Below are positions 41,557-52,568 of a stretch of 64,000 nucleotides of DNA, piece after piece. The notes beneath the pieces were generated by a model, which was given only the letters and a program-made list of their open reading frames with translations, made no database searches and was not told the DNA's origin. How positions within the stretch are numbered: the first letter of the stretch is position 1; each line of letters opens with the position of its first letter. Source of the stretch: Schistocerca nitens. Taxonomy: Eukaryota; Arthropoda; Insecta; Orthoptera; Acrididae. The stretch lies in contig NC_064616.1 of the NCBI RefSeq assembly GCF_023898315.1, forward strand, positions 707,511,389 to 707,575,388. The letters run 5' to 3'. The position numbers were made by a program, and so were the translations under genes.

Positions 41557-42729
41557 CTAAGAGGCAAAGTGATTGGCCTTACTAAGGGAGTCAGGGAAGG
41601 GGTGATCATCATGGAGAAGAGGATAGTAGGGGGAGGGTTTAGTTCCGGTAAGGCGACGGAAGGCTGACCAGAACTTGGACAAGTTGATAGGTAGGGTAGC
41701 ATTTAAAGGGGTGCATGTCTGTCGCCAGTCCGAGCGTTTCTTAGCTGCGAGCAAATTATGAATGTGTTGCTGGAGTTGCCGGTGGCGTCGCAGTGTGTCC
41801 GGGTCACGCATGCGGAGGAAGGCACGGTAGAGACGGCGGGATTCATGGAGGAGGAGGACAGCCTGTGGGGGTAAGGTAGGACGGTGGGGGTGGATGGCGA
41901 CAGTAGGGACGTGGGCCTCAACGGCCTCAGACAAGGTCTGCTGGAGAAAGGAGGCAGCATGGGTTACATCGTCAGGGTGGTGGTAAGTGAAGGGGTGGCT
42001 ATCGACCTGGGTGGAAAGGGTATCCTGGTAGGCACGGGAATAGTCATGGACGTACTTAGGGGGAGGGTCATTGCGAGGGTCGGGGCGGGGGCGACGACCG
42101 TCTGAAATGGTGAGGAGGACAGGGAGATGTTCGCTACCAATAGGCTACAGGACATCCACCGTTATGCGGCCAAGGAGGTTGGGAGAGGAAAGGATAACAT
42201 CGGGAGTGGAGTTGGATTCAGGACGGGTGTTCTGGGGGATGGGGATGAGGTCGCCTTGAAGGGAGGAGAGGAACCGATGCCACCGCCGTAACTGGGCGGC
42301 GGAACGACTATGGATGTTGAGGTCGGCGGCGATCACGTAGGAAGAGAAGGTACGGTCAATGTGGGAGAGGAAGTCGAAGGGAAGAGGTGCGTTAGGGCGG
42401 ACATAGATGGTGGCACAGGTAATGGTAAGGCCGGGGAAGAAGAAGAGACTAAGGATCAGGTGTTCGGTGGGGTCGGGAAGGAGAGGTTGGAGCCGAACGG
42501 GGATCTGGCGGTGGTGACCAATGGCAACTCCACCACGCGCAATCAGGAGGGGATTATCGGAGCGGTGGAGGAGATAGGGCGAAGTGTGGACGGTGTGGTG
42601 AGGTTGGAGGAAGGTTTCATTGAGGAGGAAGGCATCCACACGGTGGGTGGTAAGGGTGTGCAGGAAGAGGTTCTTGTTGGCTGGAAGGGAGCGGATATTG
42701 TTGAAAAGGATATGGTGCTGTCGCGCCAT
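41557..42729 (-). pseudogene. Jockey ORF2 endonuclease and linker
   Basis: ATG at 42729 (MARQHHILFNNIRSLPANKN) starts the AP endonuclease: VDAFLLNETFLQPH (Glu), SYVIAADLNIHSRSAAQLRR (Asp/Asn) and ESNSTPDVILSSPNLLGRIT. The EN frame is lost at 42145, before the SDH block. The linker towards RT continues in another frame at 41557-41934 (RRLYRAFLRMRDPDTLRRHR, then FWSAFRRLTGTKPSPYYPLL). ORF2 starts 9 bases after the ORF1 stop, which suggests translation by reinitiation. Confidence 0.83.
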
Positions 42730-42738
42730 GATAGGGAT

Positions 42739-44050
42739 TTAGACGAGGGTGTCAAGACGGGAGAAGGTGAAATGGGCCTGGTTGTTGGAGTAGGTGGCGT
42801 ACAGTTTGAGTTGGAAAATGGAACGGGCGGTGAGGGAAATCTGTTGGAGGGTGTGTGGGCGCTGAAAAGGATGAAAATTCTGAAGGACGATTGTGAGGAA
42901 TCTGATGATGTCCTCAGCGGTAGGGGGTTGGCGAAGGGAATTGCCGGGAGGGGTGGGGGCGTCCAGAGGACAGACAGGGACGGTGAGTTCAGGAGTGGTC
43001 GGAGGGGGTCGGGCTTTACACTTTTGGGAGTAGGTGGGATGGGGGAGATTGTAGGTATTGCAGGAGGGAGGGGTTTGAAGGTTAGGGCACTGCCGGAGGA
43101 AGTGCACTTGCCTACAATGCGGGCAGGTGGTGGCCTCGCGGCACTTGGCTGTTGGGTGTGCGTTATAGTGCAGACACCTCTGGCAGCGCAGGGATTGAGG
43201 AGGGGAACGGGAGGGGTCAACCTCGTAGTGCTGGTTGAAGAGGAGTGCACCCTCCTTCAGGAGACGGTCAATGGAGGGGGCGTCCTCGGAGAAAACCCGC
43301 ATAAGGCGGGTGGGGCCGGCCGAGTTGAAAATGCGGCGGACTGCCCGCACCTCCAGCGTGGGATGCGCCTTGAGCTCTGCCAACACCTCCTCCTCCTCCT
43401 CCGTGATCGACGGACTGAGCCGAGTGATCACAGCGGTGATGGCCGGCGGGCGATGCGGGGGTTGGGGTCGGCAGGTAGGAGAGGGGGAAGGAGCAGGGGT
43501 GAGGGAGGCGTTGGGGCCAAAACGGGTGATGGGGAGGCGGGAGAGGATGTCAGTATGGAGGATTGGGCTGGGGGAGGAGATGAGAACGGAATCCCGTCTG
43601 GGAGTGAGGAGAGAGTTGGGGCACCAGGGAAGTGTTGGCGGAGGAGGAGGGAGGCATTCCGGGCCTCGAGAAGGGAAGGATCGGGACGGGAGAGGAGGTA
43701 TTTGTATAGAGAGGGGGAGGAGGAGGAGGCAGAGGGAGCAGGGCCAGGTGGGGAGACATCCATGGCACCCTGGGGGGGGGGGGAGGAGGACGGGGTGGTG
43801 CCTTCTTGAGAGCGGAGGAGGTGGAGGTGCCACTAGGGCGTTTAACGGCGGCAGAAGGGCGGGTGGTGATATGAGGGACAGGAGCTATAGGGAGGTGGTG
43901 GGAAGGGACAGGTCCCGGCATGGACGCAGCAGCCGGCGCTGGAGACGGTGACGGTGAAGGTGACGGCGACGGAGACGGCGACGGTGGCGGCGGTGATGGC
44001 GAAGGCGATGGGGAGAGTTGGGCATGGGCAGTGGCCCGACGGGCCACCAC
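42739..44050 (-). pseudogene. Jockey ORF1 (gag-like nucleic-acid-binding protein)
   Basis: The N-terminal half is a Pro/Ser-rich low-complexity region (SPSPSPSP repeats), in one frame from 44050 and in another from 43833, so one frameshift is present. The C-terminal half has an RRM-like stretch (LAELKAHPTLEVRAVRRIFN) and three finger-like knuckles in a row: CQRCLHYNAHPTAKC, CPHCRQVHFLRQC and CNTYNLPHPTYSQKC. It ends with VCPLDAPTPPGN and a tail to 42739. Jockey ORF1 proteins bind the element RNA and direct it to the nucleus. The start codon is not certain. Confidence 0.75.
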
Positions 44051-44439
44051 CCTAGCTGGAGCTGCAGTGACAGGCTGGCGGAGTGGGGGAAAGGATCAGA
44101 GGGAGAGGAGCGGGAGGAAGAAGCTGGAGAGGGGGCGACAAAGAGCGAGGGCGAAGGGAGAGTGAGAAGAGGCGGGATGGAAAGAGGGGGGTGTGACTGG
44201 GCACACCATGTTATGGTGGTGGTGGCGGCGGAGGGGGAAGTATAAACTATGGCTGTGGTGGTAGTGGTGGTGGGGGCTGACATGACGACAGGGAGAAACA
44301 AAAAAGCACAGAACGAAAAGGAAAGAACAAGAACTGGGGACAGACGAAGACGAAGATGAAGATGGATGAAGACGAAGACGGATGAAGACGAAGACCAGAG
44401 TCCCACGCTGCTGGCGCTGGCACTGGCGCTGACTCGACG

Positions 44440-44760
44440 ACGGGTGGCACGAATGCCGCTGCTGTTGCAGCTGCTGCTGCTGCTGCTGCTGCTGCCGCAG
44501 ACGGGGCCGGGACCGCCGCTGCTGCTGCTGCTGCTGCCGCTGCTGCTGCTGGAGGGCTGGCTGGCTGGACCGCTGCTTCTGTTGCTGCTGCTGGAGGGCT
44601 GGCTGGCCGTTTCCGGCTGGACCGCTGCTGCTGGCCGGAACCGCTGCTGCTGGCCGGGACCGCTGCTGCCGGCCGAGACCGCTGCTGCTGCTGCTGCTGC
44701 TCGGCTGGACCACTGTTGCTCGGCTGGCTGGCTGGCTGGCTGGCTGGCTCCTGAAACACC
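44440..44760. repeat. CTG/CAG-rich low-complexity tract in the LINE 5' region
   Basis: Imperfect gctgctgctgctgct runs alternate with ggctggctggctgg units. On the minus strand a frame translates these as Ala/Ser/Gln-rich stretches, but I see no reason to call a protein there. Confidence 0.85.
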
Positions 44761-44830
44761 TAGCACTTCGATTAGCGCTGGAATGGCACAATCGAAGGGT
44801 GGTATCCTTGCGGAGTACCGCCGGAGATGT

Positions 44831-45039
44831 TCAGTATGGCTCATCACAGGTGTTATGTAAGATTCCTTAGAGAAGAAGGGTTATCATATGTTATGGTAAC
44901 CCTTCTAGATTTGTAGTGATGTTTGGTGCAAAAGGCAAAGTACGCATATGGGACCAACACTGCATGACAAAAGCACAGATTGTTCTACATGCTTTCACCC
45001 TAACATTTGGCTAGAATTTGGTGATGCACAAAATTCCAC
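44831..45039. other. Spacer with a 33-base near-perfect palindrome
   Basis: No gene. The segment 44874-44906 reads agaagggttatcata then tgttatggtaacccttct, and its two arms pair at all but one position. Confidence 0.6.
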
Positions 45040-45272
45040 TGTTGTGACAGTGCCACGATATTTAACAGTGCCGCTACGTCAGTACGCGAACACGGCGATA
45101 GAGGCGCTCCGCAACTCGGCTGAGTGCGGGAGCGCCACCTGGCTATGAACGGCGCCGGCCGCATGTCACGGCACGGCAGTCTAATGACAGATTCGGAGTT
45201 GGTAGCATGTAACCCGCTATTGTTCTACGTTTGCATATCCACGCAATTTATTAGTGCTTAAAGGTTATAACA
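45040..45272 (+). repeat. Gypsy-2 5' LTR
   Basis: It runs from tgttgtgacagtgcc to aaaggttataaca. The four differences from the 3' LTR are in the contexts ctacg(t/c)tag, ctgag(t/c)gcgg, gctatg(a/t)acgg and ggccgc(a/g)tgtc. The likely primer binding site, tggcgacgaggtcgg, starts at 45278. Confidence 0.95.
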
Positions 45273-45341
45273 CTTTTTGGCGACGAGGTCGGATATTTTT
45301 TTTCCTGCGTTGTGGAATTGTGTGTTCGTGTCGGGGCAGAC

Positions 45342-46250
45342 ATGGAACAGCTTATGCAAGCGCTCATTGAACAACAAACACAGCTGACGGCTGCTATTCA
45401 GGCGTTGTCGACGTCGCTTACTCATCGTCTGTCTTCCTCTTCTCCGCCTCCGTTCCCTCCTTACGACGAGGCCGCTGAAGACTGGGAGGATTATGAGAAG
45501 CGTTTGCGGCAACACTTCTTGGCTTTCGGCGTTGTCAACGCTCCTATGTGTAAGTCGTTATTTCTATCATGGATTTCCCCACAGATCTATCAGCTGCTAT
45601 CTCAGTTAGCCCCTCTGCGGGAACCTGCCTCTCTGTCCTTCCAAGAAATGTGACTTATTGTCTACCTATTACCGAAAAAACACCCACGTCGTTGCCGCCC
45701 GCGTGGCGTTCTACCGGTGTCGTAAACAGCCCCATCAATCTTACCGGGCTTGGGCGGCGGAACTACACGGTCTGAGTCGGAAATATCATTTTGTCACGGA
45801 CACTCATCATGAGTCTTATGCTGATTCAGTGGTTAGGGATGCTATTCTACGGCTTGCTCCTGATAAAGAAGTTCGGCAACGTGCCTTACAACTGCCAAAC
45901 CCGTCGTTGTCGGAAGTACTAAGCATCGCTCAATCTCTTCTGCTGGTGCGCAAATAGACGCGTGGTGTGATGTAGGCGCTATACAGACAACTTTCGACAC
46001 GGACAATTTGCCTGTTTCACAGGGGAACGACGATGTGGCGGCGGTTCACTCGCGTCAACAACGTCGCGTTGGGCCGCCACGCTCGCAGCGAAAACAGCAA
46101 CCACAGAAGCAGGTTCGTTCCGCACTTCCTTCTTGTCCACGTTGTTTCGTACAGCATGACAGGGCCGCGTGTCCAAAACGTGGGGCCACGTGTGATTCAT
46201 GTAGAAAATCAAAGCCACATTGCTTCTGTGTGTCAGTCACCTGAAGTTCC
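45342..46250 (+). pseudogene. Gypsy-2 gag
   Basis: ATG at 45342 gives MEQLMQALIEQQTQLTAAIQ, then a capsid-type domain (FPPYDEAAEDWEDYEKRLRQ, LSWISPQIYQLLSQLAPL). A frameshift at about 45650 moves it to a second frame (VAARVAFYRCRKQPHQSYRA, then APDKEVRQRALQLPNPSLSE). Another at about 45945 leads to the nucleocapsid with CPRCFVQHDRAACPKRGATC and CDSCRKSKPHCFC. Gag forms the particle and packages RNA. Domain order matches Gypsy-3, which confirms the frames. Confidence 0.85.
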
Positions 46251-46530
46251 TGTCGACGAGGACGAGGCATCGGACATGGATGTTAACTGTGTGCTTTCTC
46301 AAACAAATAAGTTGTTTGTCACTGTTCGTGTTCTGGATAAAGACATTCGCATGCAAGTGGACACTGGCTCTGCAGTAACTCTCATTAATCCTCGCACGTA
46401 TTTGGAGTTGGGCTCCCCTCCCTTGTCTTCCGTTACGCCAAATCTGAGGACAATAAGCAGAAAATTCCTATCGTTGGCCAGTTTGATGCTTCCACTGCCT
46501 ACAAGTCTGTTGTTAGGCCCCTCACGTTTT
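46251..46530 (+). pseudogene. Gypsy-2 protease
   Basis: The retropepsin box is IRMQVDTGSAVTLINPRTYL, preceded by NKLFVTVRVLDKD. After LGSPPLSSVTPNLRT a frameshift near 46450 separates it from the flap and C-terminal part (ENLFGYDAFQLFGFSIDD). Confidence 0.85.
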
Positions 46531-46532
46531 AT

Positions 46533-47540
46533 GTGGTGGATCATGCGGGCACTGAAAACCTGTTCGGTTATGATGCTTTCCAGTTGTTCGGGTTCTCCAT
46601 TGATGATGATGTGCACCTCATATCTGAGGATATTCCGTATCAACAGCTGGATGGATTGTGTTCGGAATTCTCGTCCGTGTTCTCTGCTGGTCTGGGTCGT
46701 GCCCAGGATTTTGAAGCCCACATTACTCTTAAACCTACAGCTGGCCCTAAGTTTTTCCGGGTATGCCCTATTCCGATGGCGTTGCGTGCACCTGTCAAGG
46801 CTGAGATAGACAGGTTAACAGCTTCAGGGATTCCCCTTCCTGTTGCCTCCAGCAAATGGGCATCGCCAATCGTGGTGGTTTCTAAACCAAACGGGAGTCT
46901 GCGATCGTGTGGTGATTTTAAAGCCACTGTCAACGCTCAGAGCCTCATTGACACTTATCCTCTTCCCCGTCCTGAGGAGTTATTTACCAAGCTCGCTGGG
47001 GGCCAGTGCTTTTCCAAACTTGACTTATCGGAGGCGTAACATCAGTTGCCGTTGGATGCGTCTTCCAAGGAATTTCTCGTCATCAACACTCCTTGTGGGT
47101 TGTATCAGTACCAGCCGTTACCATTTGGCGTCGCTAGCGCGCCGGCCATTTTTCAGCGTTTTTTGGAACAGCTCACGGCTTCCGTTCCCGGCTGCATCAA
47201 CTACCTGGATGACATTGTTGTCACGGGGGCCTCCACTGAGGAGCACCTTCGCAATTTGCGTTCACTGTTTTGGGGTTCTGCATTCGCCTGGGTTGAAGTG
47301 CAATCTGGACAAGTCACAGTTCTTCCAACCCTCCATTGTGTATCTTGGTTTCCACTTGTCCCATGAGGGTATACGTCCTATATGTCAGCACGTTGCGGCC
47401 ATTACCGCTCTACCCCGGCCGTCTACGGTCAAAGAACTTCAGGCGTTTCTAGACGAGATTGCTTATTATCACAAATTCATTCTATCCGCGGCGGCGGTAG
47501 CATCAGCTGTTACGCAAAAACGTTCCTTTCTGTTGGTCCG
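46533..47540 (+). pseudogene. Gypsy-2 reverse transcriptase
   Basis: The RT begins with AHITLKPTAGPKFFRVCPIP, then GIPLPVASSKWASPIVVVSK and CGDFKATVNAQSLIDTYPLP. It stops at TAA 47037-47039 inside LSEAYHQLP-type sequence (a Tyr codon changed to stop) and continues in frame. CGLYQYQPLPFGVASAPAIF follows, then the catalytic NYLDDIVVTGASTEEHL (YLDD at 47202-47213). Frameshifts at about 47270 and 47540 interrupt the thumb (VYLGFHLSHEGIRPICQHVA). The catalytic residues themselves are intact. Confidence 0.9.
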
Positions 47541-49537
47541 ACGAGTGTGAGCAGGCTTTTGTCCGCCTGAAGGCTCATTTGCAGTCGGCGCCTTGTGTTG
47601 CCACATTCCGTCCGGGTCAGCACTTGGTTCTGGCGACTGACGCTTCACAGTATGTCCTAGGTGCTGTTCTCGCCCATCGGTATGAGGATGGGTCGGAACG
47701 ACCCATCGCCTATGCTTCCAAGACCCTCAACAATGCCCAACGGCGTTACTCTCAAATCGAAAAGGAGGCGCTCGCTATCATTCATGCTCTAAAAAAGTTC
47801 AGCGTTTTTTTGTATGGTTCTAAGTTTCACCTCATCGCCGAGCACAAGCCGCTGGTCTCTCTGTTCAGCCCATCGGCGTCGCTTCCGGATAAGGCAGCTC
47901 ACCGCCTGCAACGTTGGGCCTTATACTTGTCTCGTTTTCACTATGAGATTAACTATCGCTCCACGGCCCAGCACGCCAACGCTGATGCGTTGTCGCATTT
48001 GCCGATGGGCCCCGACCCGGTTTTCGATAGAGATGAACTACTCTGTTTCCACATTGATGACGAAGAACGTCGTGCGGTCGAGGGTTTTCCACTTAGAGGT
48101 TCGCAGGTCGCGTCTGCTACTGCGCAGGACCCGGTCCTGCGTCAGGTGATCGGTTTTGTTCAACGGGGTTGGCCGGACAGGACCAAGGGCCGGGCATCGG
48201 ATCCCCTTCGCAACTACCATGCCTTGCGCCTTCGTCTGTCTGTTCGTGAGGGTGTTGTGCTTCTGGCCACGGATGGCGCCTCTCCACGGGTCGTTGTGCC
48301 AGCCTCTCTTCGCAAAGATGTTCTCAAACTGTTGCATGAAGGCCATTGGGGGATTTCTCGGACAAAGTCCCTGGCCCGCAGGCACGTTTATTGGCCCGGT
48401 ATTGATTCGGACATCGCCCACATGGTCGCTGCGTGTGGTCAGTGTGCTCAACAACTGGCTGCACCCCGTACAATGCCCTCTCCGTGGCCTGATCCGGCGC
48501 AGCCATGGGAACGGGTGCACGCTGACTTTGCCGGCCCCTTCCTCGGCACTTATTGGCTACTGTTGATTGACGCCTTCTCGAAGTTTCCGTTCGTTGTTCG
48601 ATGTCCGTCGCCCACCACTGCGGCGACGACGCTGGCTTTGTCCAAAATCTTTGCGCTAGAAGGTCTTCCATCCACGATCGTCACGGACAATGGCCCTCAG
48701 TTCTCTTCGCAGGCCTTTCATGATTTTTGTACTGGACACGGGATTCATCATGTTACAGCACCGCCCTTCCATCCGCAATCGAATGGGGACGTCGAGCACC
48801 TTGTCCACACTTTCGAAAGCCAGATGAAAAAATTCCTTAGTGATTTTTCCACAGATGACGCTCTGTTGCAATTTCTGAGTTCTTATCGCTTCACGCCTCT
48901 GGGTGATTGCAGCCCTGTTGAACTCTTGCATGGCCGCCAACCGCGCACTCTACTGCACCTGCTTCACCCTCTCAGGCCTTGTACTGTGTCCCCTAGTGCG
49001 GGAAAATACTCGGTGGGCGCCGACGTGTGGACACGAGGGTATGGATCTCGCCCTAAATGGATTCAAGGGGTGGTCAAGGCTCTTCGCGGCCGCCGGCTTT
49101 GTGAAATACGTACGGACGACGGCATGGTTGTTCGCCATTACGACCAGATGCGCCCACGAGTGGTGGCCACGCCGGTGCCATCTCCCCTTCTTTCGCCTCC
49201 ACCAGCCCGAGAAGCCAGTCCTGTCGCTGCTGCCGATCTCCCGTGCGTGTTGCTGCAGCCGACGTCGCTACCGCTTCCGAGTACGCCGCAACCGGCCCCA
49301 GTCGCGACGCCGCCTTCTCCGGGACCCATCTCGCTGGTGCACACCCCCAGGTCCACGGCACCTATGGATGCTGCTCCGGAGTTTTCACCCATCATCTCGT
49401 CCAGGAGCCACGTTCCACGCACAAGCTTCCGTCCTGGACATTTTCGACCATACTCTCATGTTTCTCCGCGGGATCTTCTCGGGGCCTCCCACGAGGCCAT
49501 GGATGTCTCCGCCCTGTCCGTGTCTCCAAGGAAGTGA
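47538..49537 (+). CDS. Gypsy-2 RNase H-integrase segment (open 650-codon part of pol)
   Basis: A long unbroken part of pol with no ATG of its own. RNase H: VLATDASQYVLGAVLAHRYE, YSQIEKEALAIIHALKKFSV, a KFHLIAEHKPLVSL segment (usually TDHKPL) and HANADALSHLP. Integrase: zinc-binding HEGHWGISRTKSLARRHVYW then VAACGQCAQQ. The core Asp, Asp and Glu are in RVHADFAGPFLGTYWLLLID, STIVTDNGPQFSSQAFHDF and NGDVEHLVHTFE. The C-terminal tail is Pro-rich and ends VSPRK. There is no chromodomain. Upstream frameshifts mean that it cannot be made from the normal start. Confidence 0.92.
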
Positions 49538-49563
49538 GTGTTTTTTTTTTCAAGGGGGAAAAG

Positions 49564-49796
49564 TGTTGTGACAGTGCCACGATATTTAACAGTGCCGCTA
49601 CGTTAGTACGCGAACACGGCGATAGAGGCGCTCCGCAACTCGGCTGAGCGCGGGAGCGCCACCTGGCTATGTACGGCGCCGGCCGCGTGTCACGGCACGG
49701 CAGTCTAATGACAGATTCGGAGTTGGTAGCATGTAACCCGCTATTGTTCTACGTTTGCATATCCACGCAATTTATTAGTGCTTAAAGGTTATAACA
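49564..49796 (+). repeat. Gypsy-2 3' LTR
   Basis: The same 233-bp sequence as 45040-45272, directly after the polypurine tract at 49551-49563. Confidence 0.95.
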
Positions 49797-50230
49797 CCAC
49801 TTTAGCAGTAATTCTTCCTGTTTGAATGAACACAATACATCTCTTTCAGAAAAATAGACAGTATTCTCACGTTGTAGAAATTAGCACCTGTGCTCAGCAG
49901 GTCTGTGTTCTCAGGAGCAGTTTCATTGTTCCTATCAATGGTTTGCCCTATTCTGAAGCACATTTGGCCAGCTGTTTTGCATGGTGATATAAAAGGGTTG
50001 CTGAAAACTACAGAAGCCTATATGGTGATATAGAACTGCTTTAATTGTGTGGAAATGAATCCATTGTTTGAGCTAGTAGGTAGCCTGTATCAGAATGACA
50101 ACCAACATTTGCTATTATCCGTCACCTGTACAAACATCATAATATTACCAGCTGTGTCTTCCAAGATGTTGATTTTTCTATTCACCAACTTAAAAGTGTG
50201 TCATTTTTATATGTCGGATATGTAGGAGCA
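49797..50230. other. No gene recognised
   Basis: Flanking DNA right of Gypsy-2, continuous with the sequence left of 45040 once the element is removed. Weak Tc1-like traces (YQNDN at about 50090) may belong to the relic that follows. Confidence 0.35.
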
Positions 50231-50350
50231 ATTAAATATATGTAATAGCCAGAAAAGTCACTAGATTTGAACTCCATCAAAATTTTCTGGGATTGTCTGC
50301 AACAAAGCAATCAAGCATAAGAGGGCTGTTGTACCAGCTGCAATGGATGT
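50231..50350 (+). pseudogene. Very eroded Tc1 transposase trace
   Basis: A single readable string, PEKSLDLNSIKIFWDCLQQS, fits the W-P-x-S-P-D-L-N-P-I-E-x-x-W-D box. Nothing else is conserved. Called only because the motif is distinctive. Confidence 0.35.
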
Positions 50351-50530
50351 GTTTTTCGGTGGTTTCCACATCCCAATAGGTGAATACTGGGTTGGTACCC
50401 ATATTCTGCCTAGATACACACTACACAAACACTTAGAAAACGTCTCACACTCATACATAGAATGTACTCTAGATGCAGACAGACGAGGAACACTGAGTCC
50501 ATCCTGAGGATGGATGACCTTAGATGTTTA

Positions 50531-51258
50531 GGCTCTGTAGACCCTTAATCAGAAGCAGTGATACAGATTTGGGCTGTGATGATAATAGCTGGCTGCCTGT
50601 GATTTCCGTCTTAGGTCATAAATTATTCTGTTGTCTGTAAACACCTTTAACAGTAGTTTACTGGTAGCCATTTTTTGTAAGACCATTAACTGATGGAAAT
50701 TACATGCAGGAAGTGAAGCCACAATTGTAAATGTCCCTGGCTGACCACACCTGCTTCTTTATGCAGTATTCTTGTCCAACAGACATGCACTCATCCCTTT
50801 CGTACAATATGCTTCCTCATCTTCTAATTTTTCCCTATAGGTGTAAATGAACCACCATGACTTAAATGCAGTAACCTCATGTATCCACTAAGACCTAATA
50901 TACCATGTTATTCTAAATTTGGCACATACGATTACTAGTATTGAATCAATGGTGAAGGAACACTGACGGATGGAACAAAGTTTTTTTAATTAAAATTCTT
51001 TATTGTTGTGTCATCTTTTTTGGCTGTAGATCTGTAGTAAAAAGGTTTTAGACCTATCCCTGTAGAAGCAGCTCTAAGTTTACACCTTTCACTGTTTCTT
51101 TCTTTTTTAATTTTTCTGCAGACACGGCATTATTTACAATCAAAAAATCACTCCAATTCTCTTGTAAATTATGCGGAGTAATTGTGAAATTGCTGCCTAT
51201 ACATAGAAGGTGTCATAATGTTAAGATATTCATTCTGCAGCCTGTATATTTTAGCTTT
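50531..51258. other. No gene recognised
   Basis: AT-rich sequence without motif. The preceding 50383-50530 segment looks like a fragment of a dispersed repeat, but I cannot name it. Confidence 0.35.
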
Positions 51259-51545
51259 GTCCGTCTCCATAGCCAAGTGATCAGTGTAGACAGCTGCAAT
51301 GCGCAAGACCTGGCTTTGATTTTTGGTACTGTCAGGAACTTTACCGTGGTGGGAGGGTTGGAATGGTGTCCATTCCACCTATTGATGCCAATTGAGGAGC
51401 TATTAGACCAAATAGTAGCAGTTCCAGGTCAGCTAAGCTTGCAGAGAAAGCAGAGTACTGACCACACATCCCTCCATATCACATCCAAGTGATGACATTG
51501 GCTCATTGATGGTCAATGAAGCTCAACTGGCCCATCTGTGGCCAG
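51259..51545 (+). mobile_element. Old tRNA-derived SINE (relative of 14426-14668)
   Basis: The head is gtccgtctccatagccaagtg, then gacagctgcaatgcgcaag, then a worn box B. The body (ccgtggtgggagggttggaa, gatgccaattgaggagct) parallels the SINE at 14426. No target duplication was found. Confidence 0.55.
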
Positions 51546-52389
51546 AACACTAAAGCTTTCAATTTTTTCCATGTTTTAACTTTAGTCTATTTCCTAATTC
51601 TGCTTCTATATTTCTGTCAATATTTTGCTTATGGATGGAAGAAAGCAGTATGCAGATGCGCATATATTTGATGTCATTAGAGTGACTCAAAAACTTCTAT
51701 GAGAAAGTAATGTAATTTTGGAAAGCATGGCATTAACGTAGACCTCTGAAGCTGTGGATGCGGTGATAGATCGTTGTTAATAGCATGTCTGCTAATGCAC
51801 TTTACATATTGTTGTTGGTGTTAGAATCAGTATACTACATGTTCCTTGAGATATTTACCTTTCCTTTTCACAGCTGAGGCACATGGCTTTGTGAAAAGGC
51901 AAACTACAGTCAATAATGGTTACTTACCTCCAATATCCTGCCTATGCTTTTTCTTCTCTCTCTCTCTCTCATAAAATTATTAGAGATAGAACATTAGGCC
52001 AATATTGTCGATCAGTGCTGGAGGAGTGTCATAGTTTTGGTGGCAGAATTTCAAAGACTTTTGCTGTGTGCTCCAAGCACTGTATGAAGACCCCAAAGTA
52101 CTTGAATCAGAATGGTCAGGATGGAACTATAGCCTGTCTCCATCTAAATATAGATCCAAAATATTGTTTTCTGCTATTTTGTTCAGTTTTCATCTTCTAT
52201 AAAATCGTTTTCTTCTCTGAAGACAAGATGTTTGCTACTGCCGCACACCACACATAATAATAAAATAGAAATGCGGGTAAGCTACTATGAACAGTATACT
52301 GAATGCATTATCCCAACCAAGATGCACATGAAGCCAGCCCCACACTAGTAGTAAGTTTATATGCCAGCTAGCTCCTACCTACATAGGTA
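51546..52389. other. No gene recognised
   Basis: No coding motif; a short tctctctctctctc tract lies at 51957-51970. A plus-strand frame at 51916-52257 lacks any recognisable feature. Confidence 0.35.
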
Positions 52390-52568
52390 GGAATGATCAT
52401 CAAAATAAAATAAGAGAAATCAGAGCTCGAACAGAAAGGTTTAGGTGTTCGTTTTTCCCGCGCGCTGTTCGGGAGTGGAATGGTAGAGAGATAGTATGAT
52501 TGTGGTTCGACGAACCCTCTGCCAAGCACTTAAATGTGAATTGCAAAGTAGTCATGTAGATGTAGAAA
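52390..52568 (+). mobile_element. LINE 3'-end fragment
   Basis: The last ~180 bp of a LINE of the common type: ataagagaaatcagagctcg, then tttttcccgcgcgctgttcg, then gacgaaccctctgccaagc. It ends in catgtagatgtag, the tail seen on the other copies. Confidence 0.75.

Larger units (their letters stand above)
39345..44830 (-). mobile_element. Jockey-type LINE with GC-rich 5' region
   Basis: Minus-strand element ending in poly(A) (T run at 39345-39364 on the plus strand). It has a ~550-bp 3' UTR, ORF2 (RT, then linker, then EN), a short 9-base gap, ORF1 with CCHC fingers, and a CAG/CTG-rich 5' region to about 44760-44830. The strong strand bias (G-rich plus strand) creates long meaningless frames on the plus strand. 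ORF2 carries frameshifts at about 40795 and 41500-42145. No clear target duplication was found at the ends. Confidence 0.85.
45040..49796 (+). mobile_element. Ty3/Gypsy LTR retrotransposon (Gypsy-2)
   Basis: A complete 4.76-kb element: two 233-bp LTRs, a primer binding site, gag-pro-RT-RH-IN, a polypurine tract (aagggggaaaag) and a 4-bp target duplication CCAC (45036-45039, 49797-49800). The LTRs differ at only four of 233 positions that I can see, so the insertion is recent. Even so, gag-pol carries about five frameshifts and one stop. It is a sibling of Gypsy-3: the same LTR termini (TGTTGTRAC...ATAACA), the same PBS and colinear proteins. The protein organisation resembles the K02A2.6-like/mag group. 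Confidence 0.95.

Noticed and set aside
40100..41667. Plus-strand frames of 209 and 313 codons
   Set aside because: They are antisense to the jockey RT, with biased composition and no motif.
42310..43809. A 499-codon plus-strand open frame
   Set aside because: It lies opposite jockey ORF1 and EN, is Gly/Glu/Arg-rich because the strand is G-rich, and has no domain. The minus strand carries real LINE motifs.
43885..44847. A 320-codon minus-strand Ala/Ser/Gln-rich frame
   Set aside because: It is mostly translated CAG/CTG and ggct repeats in the LINE 5' region. It is not continuous with ORF1 and I see no evidence of a protein.
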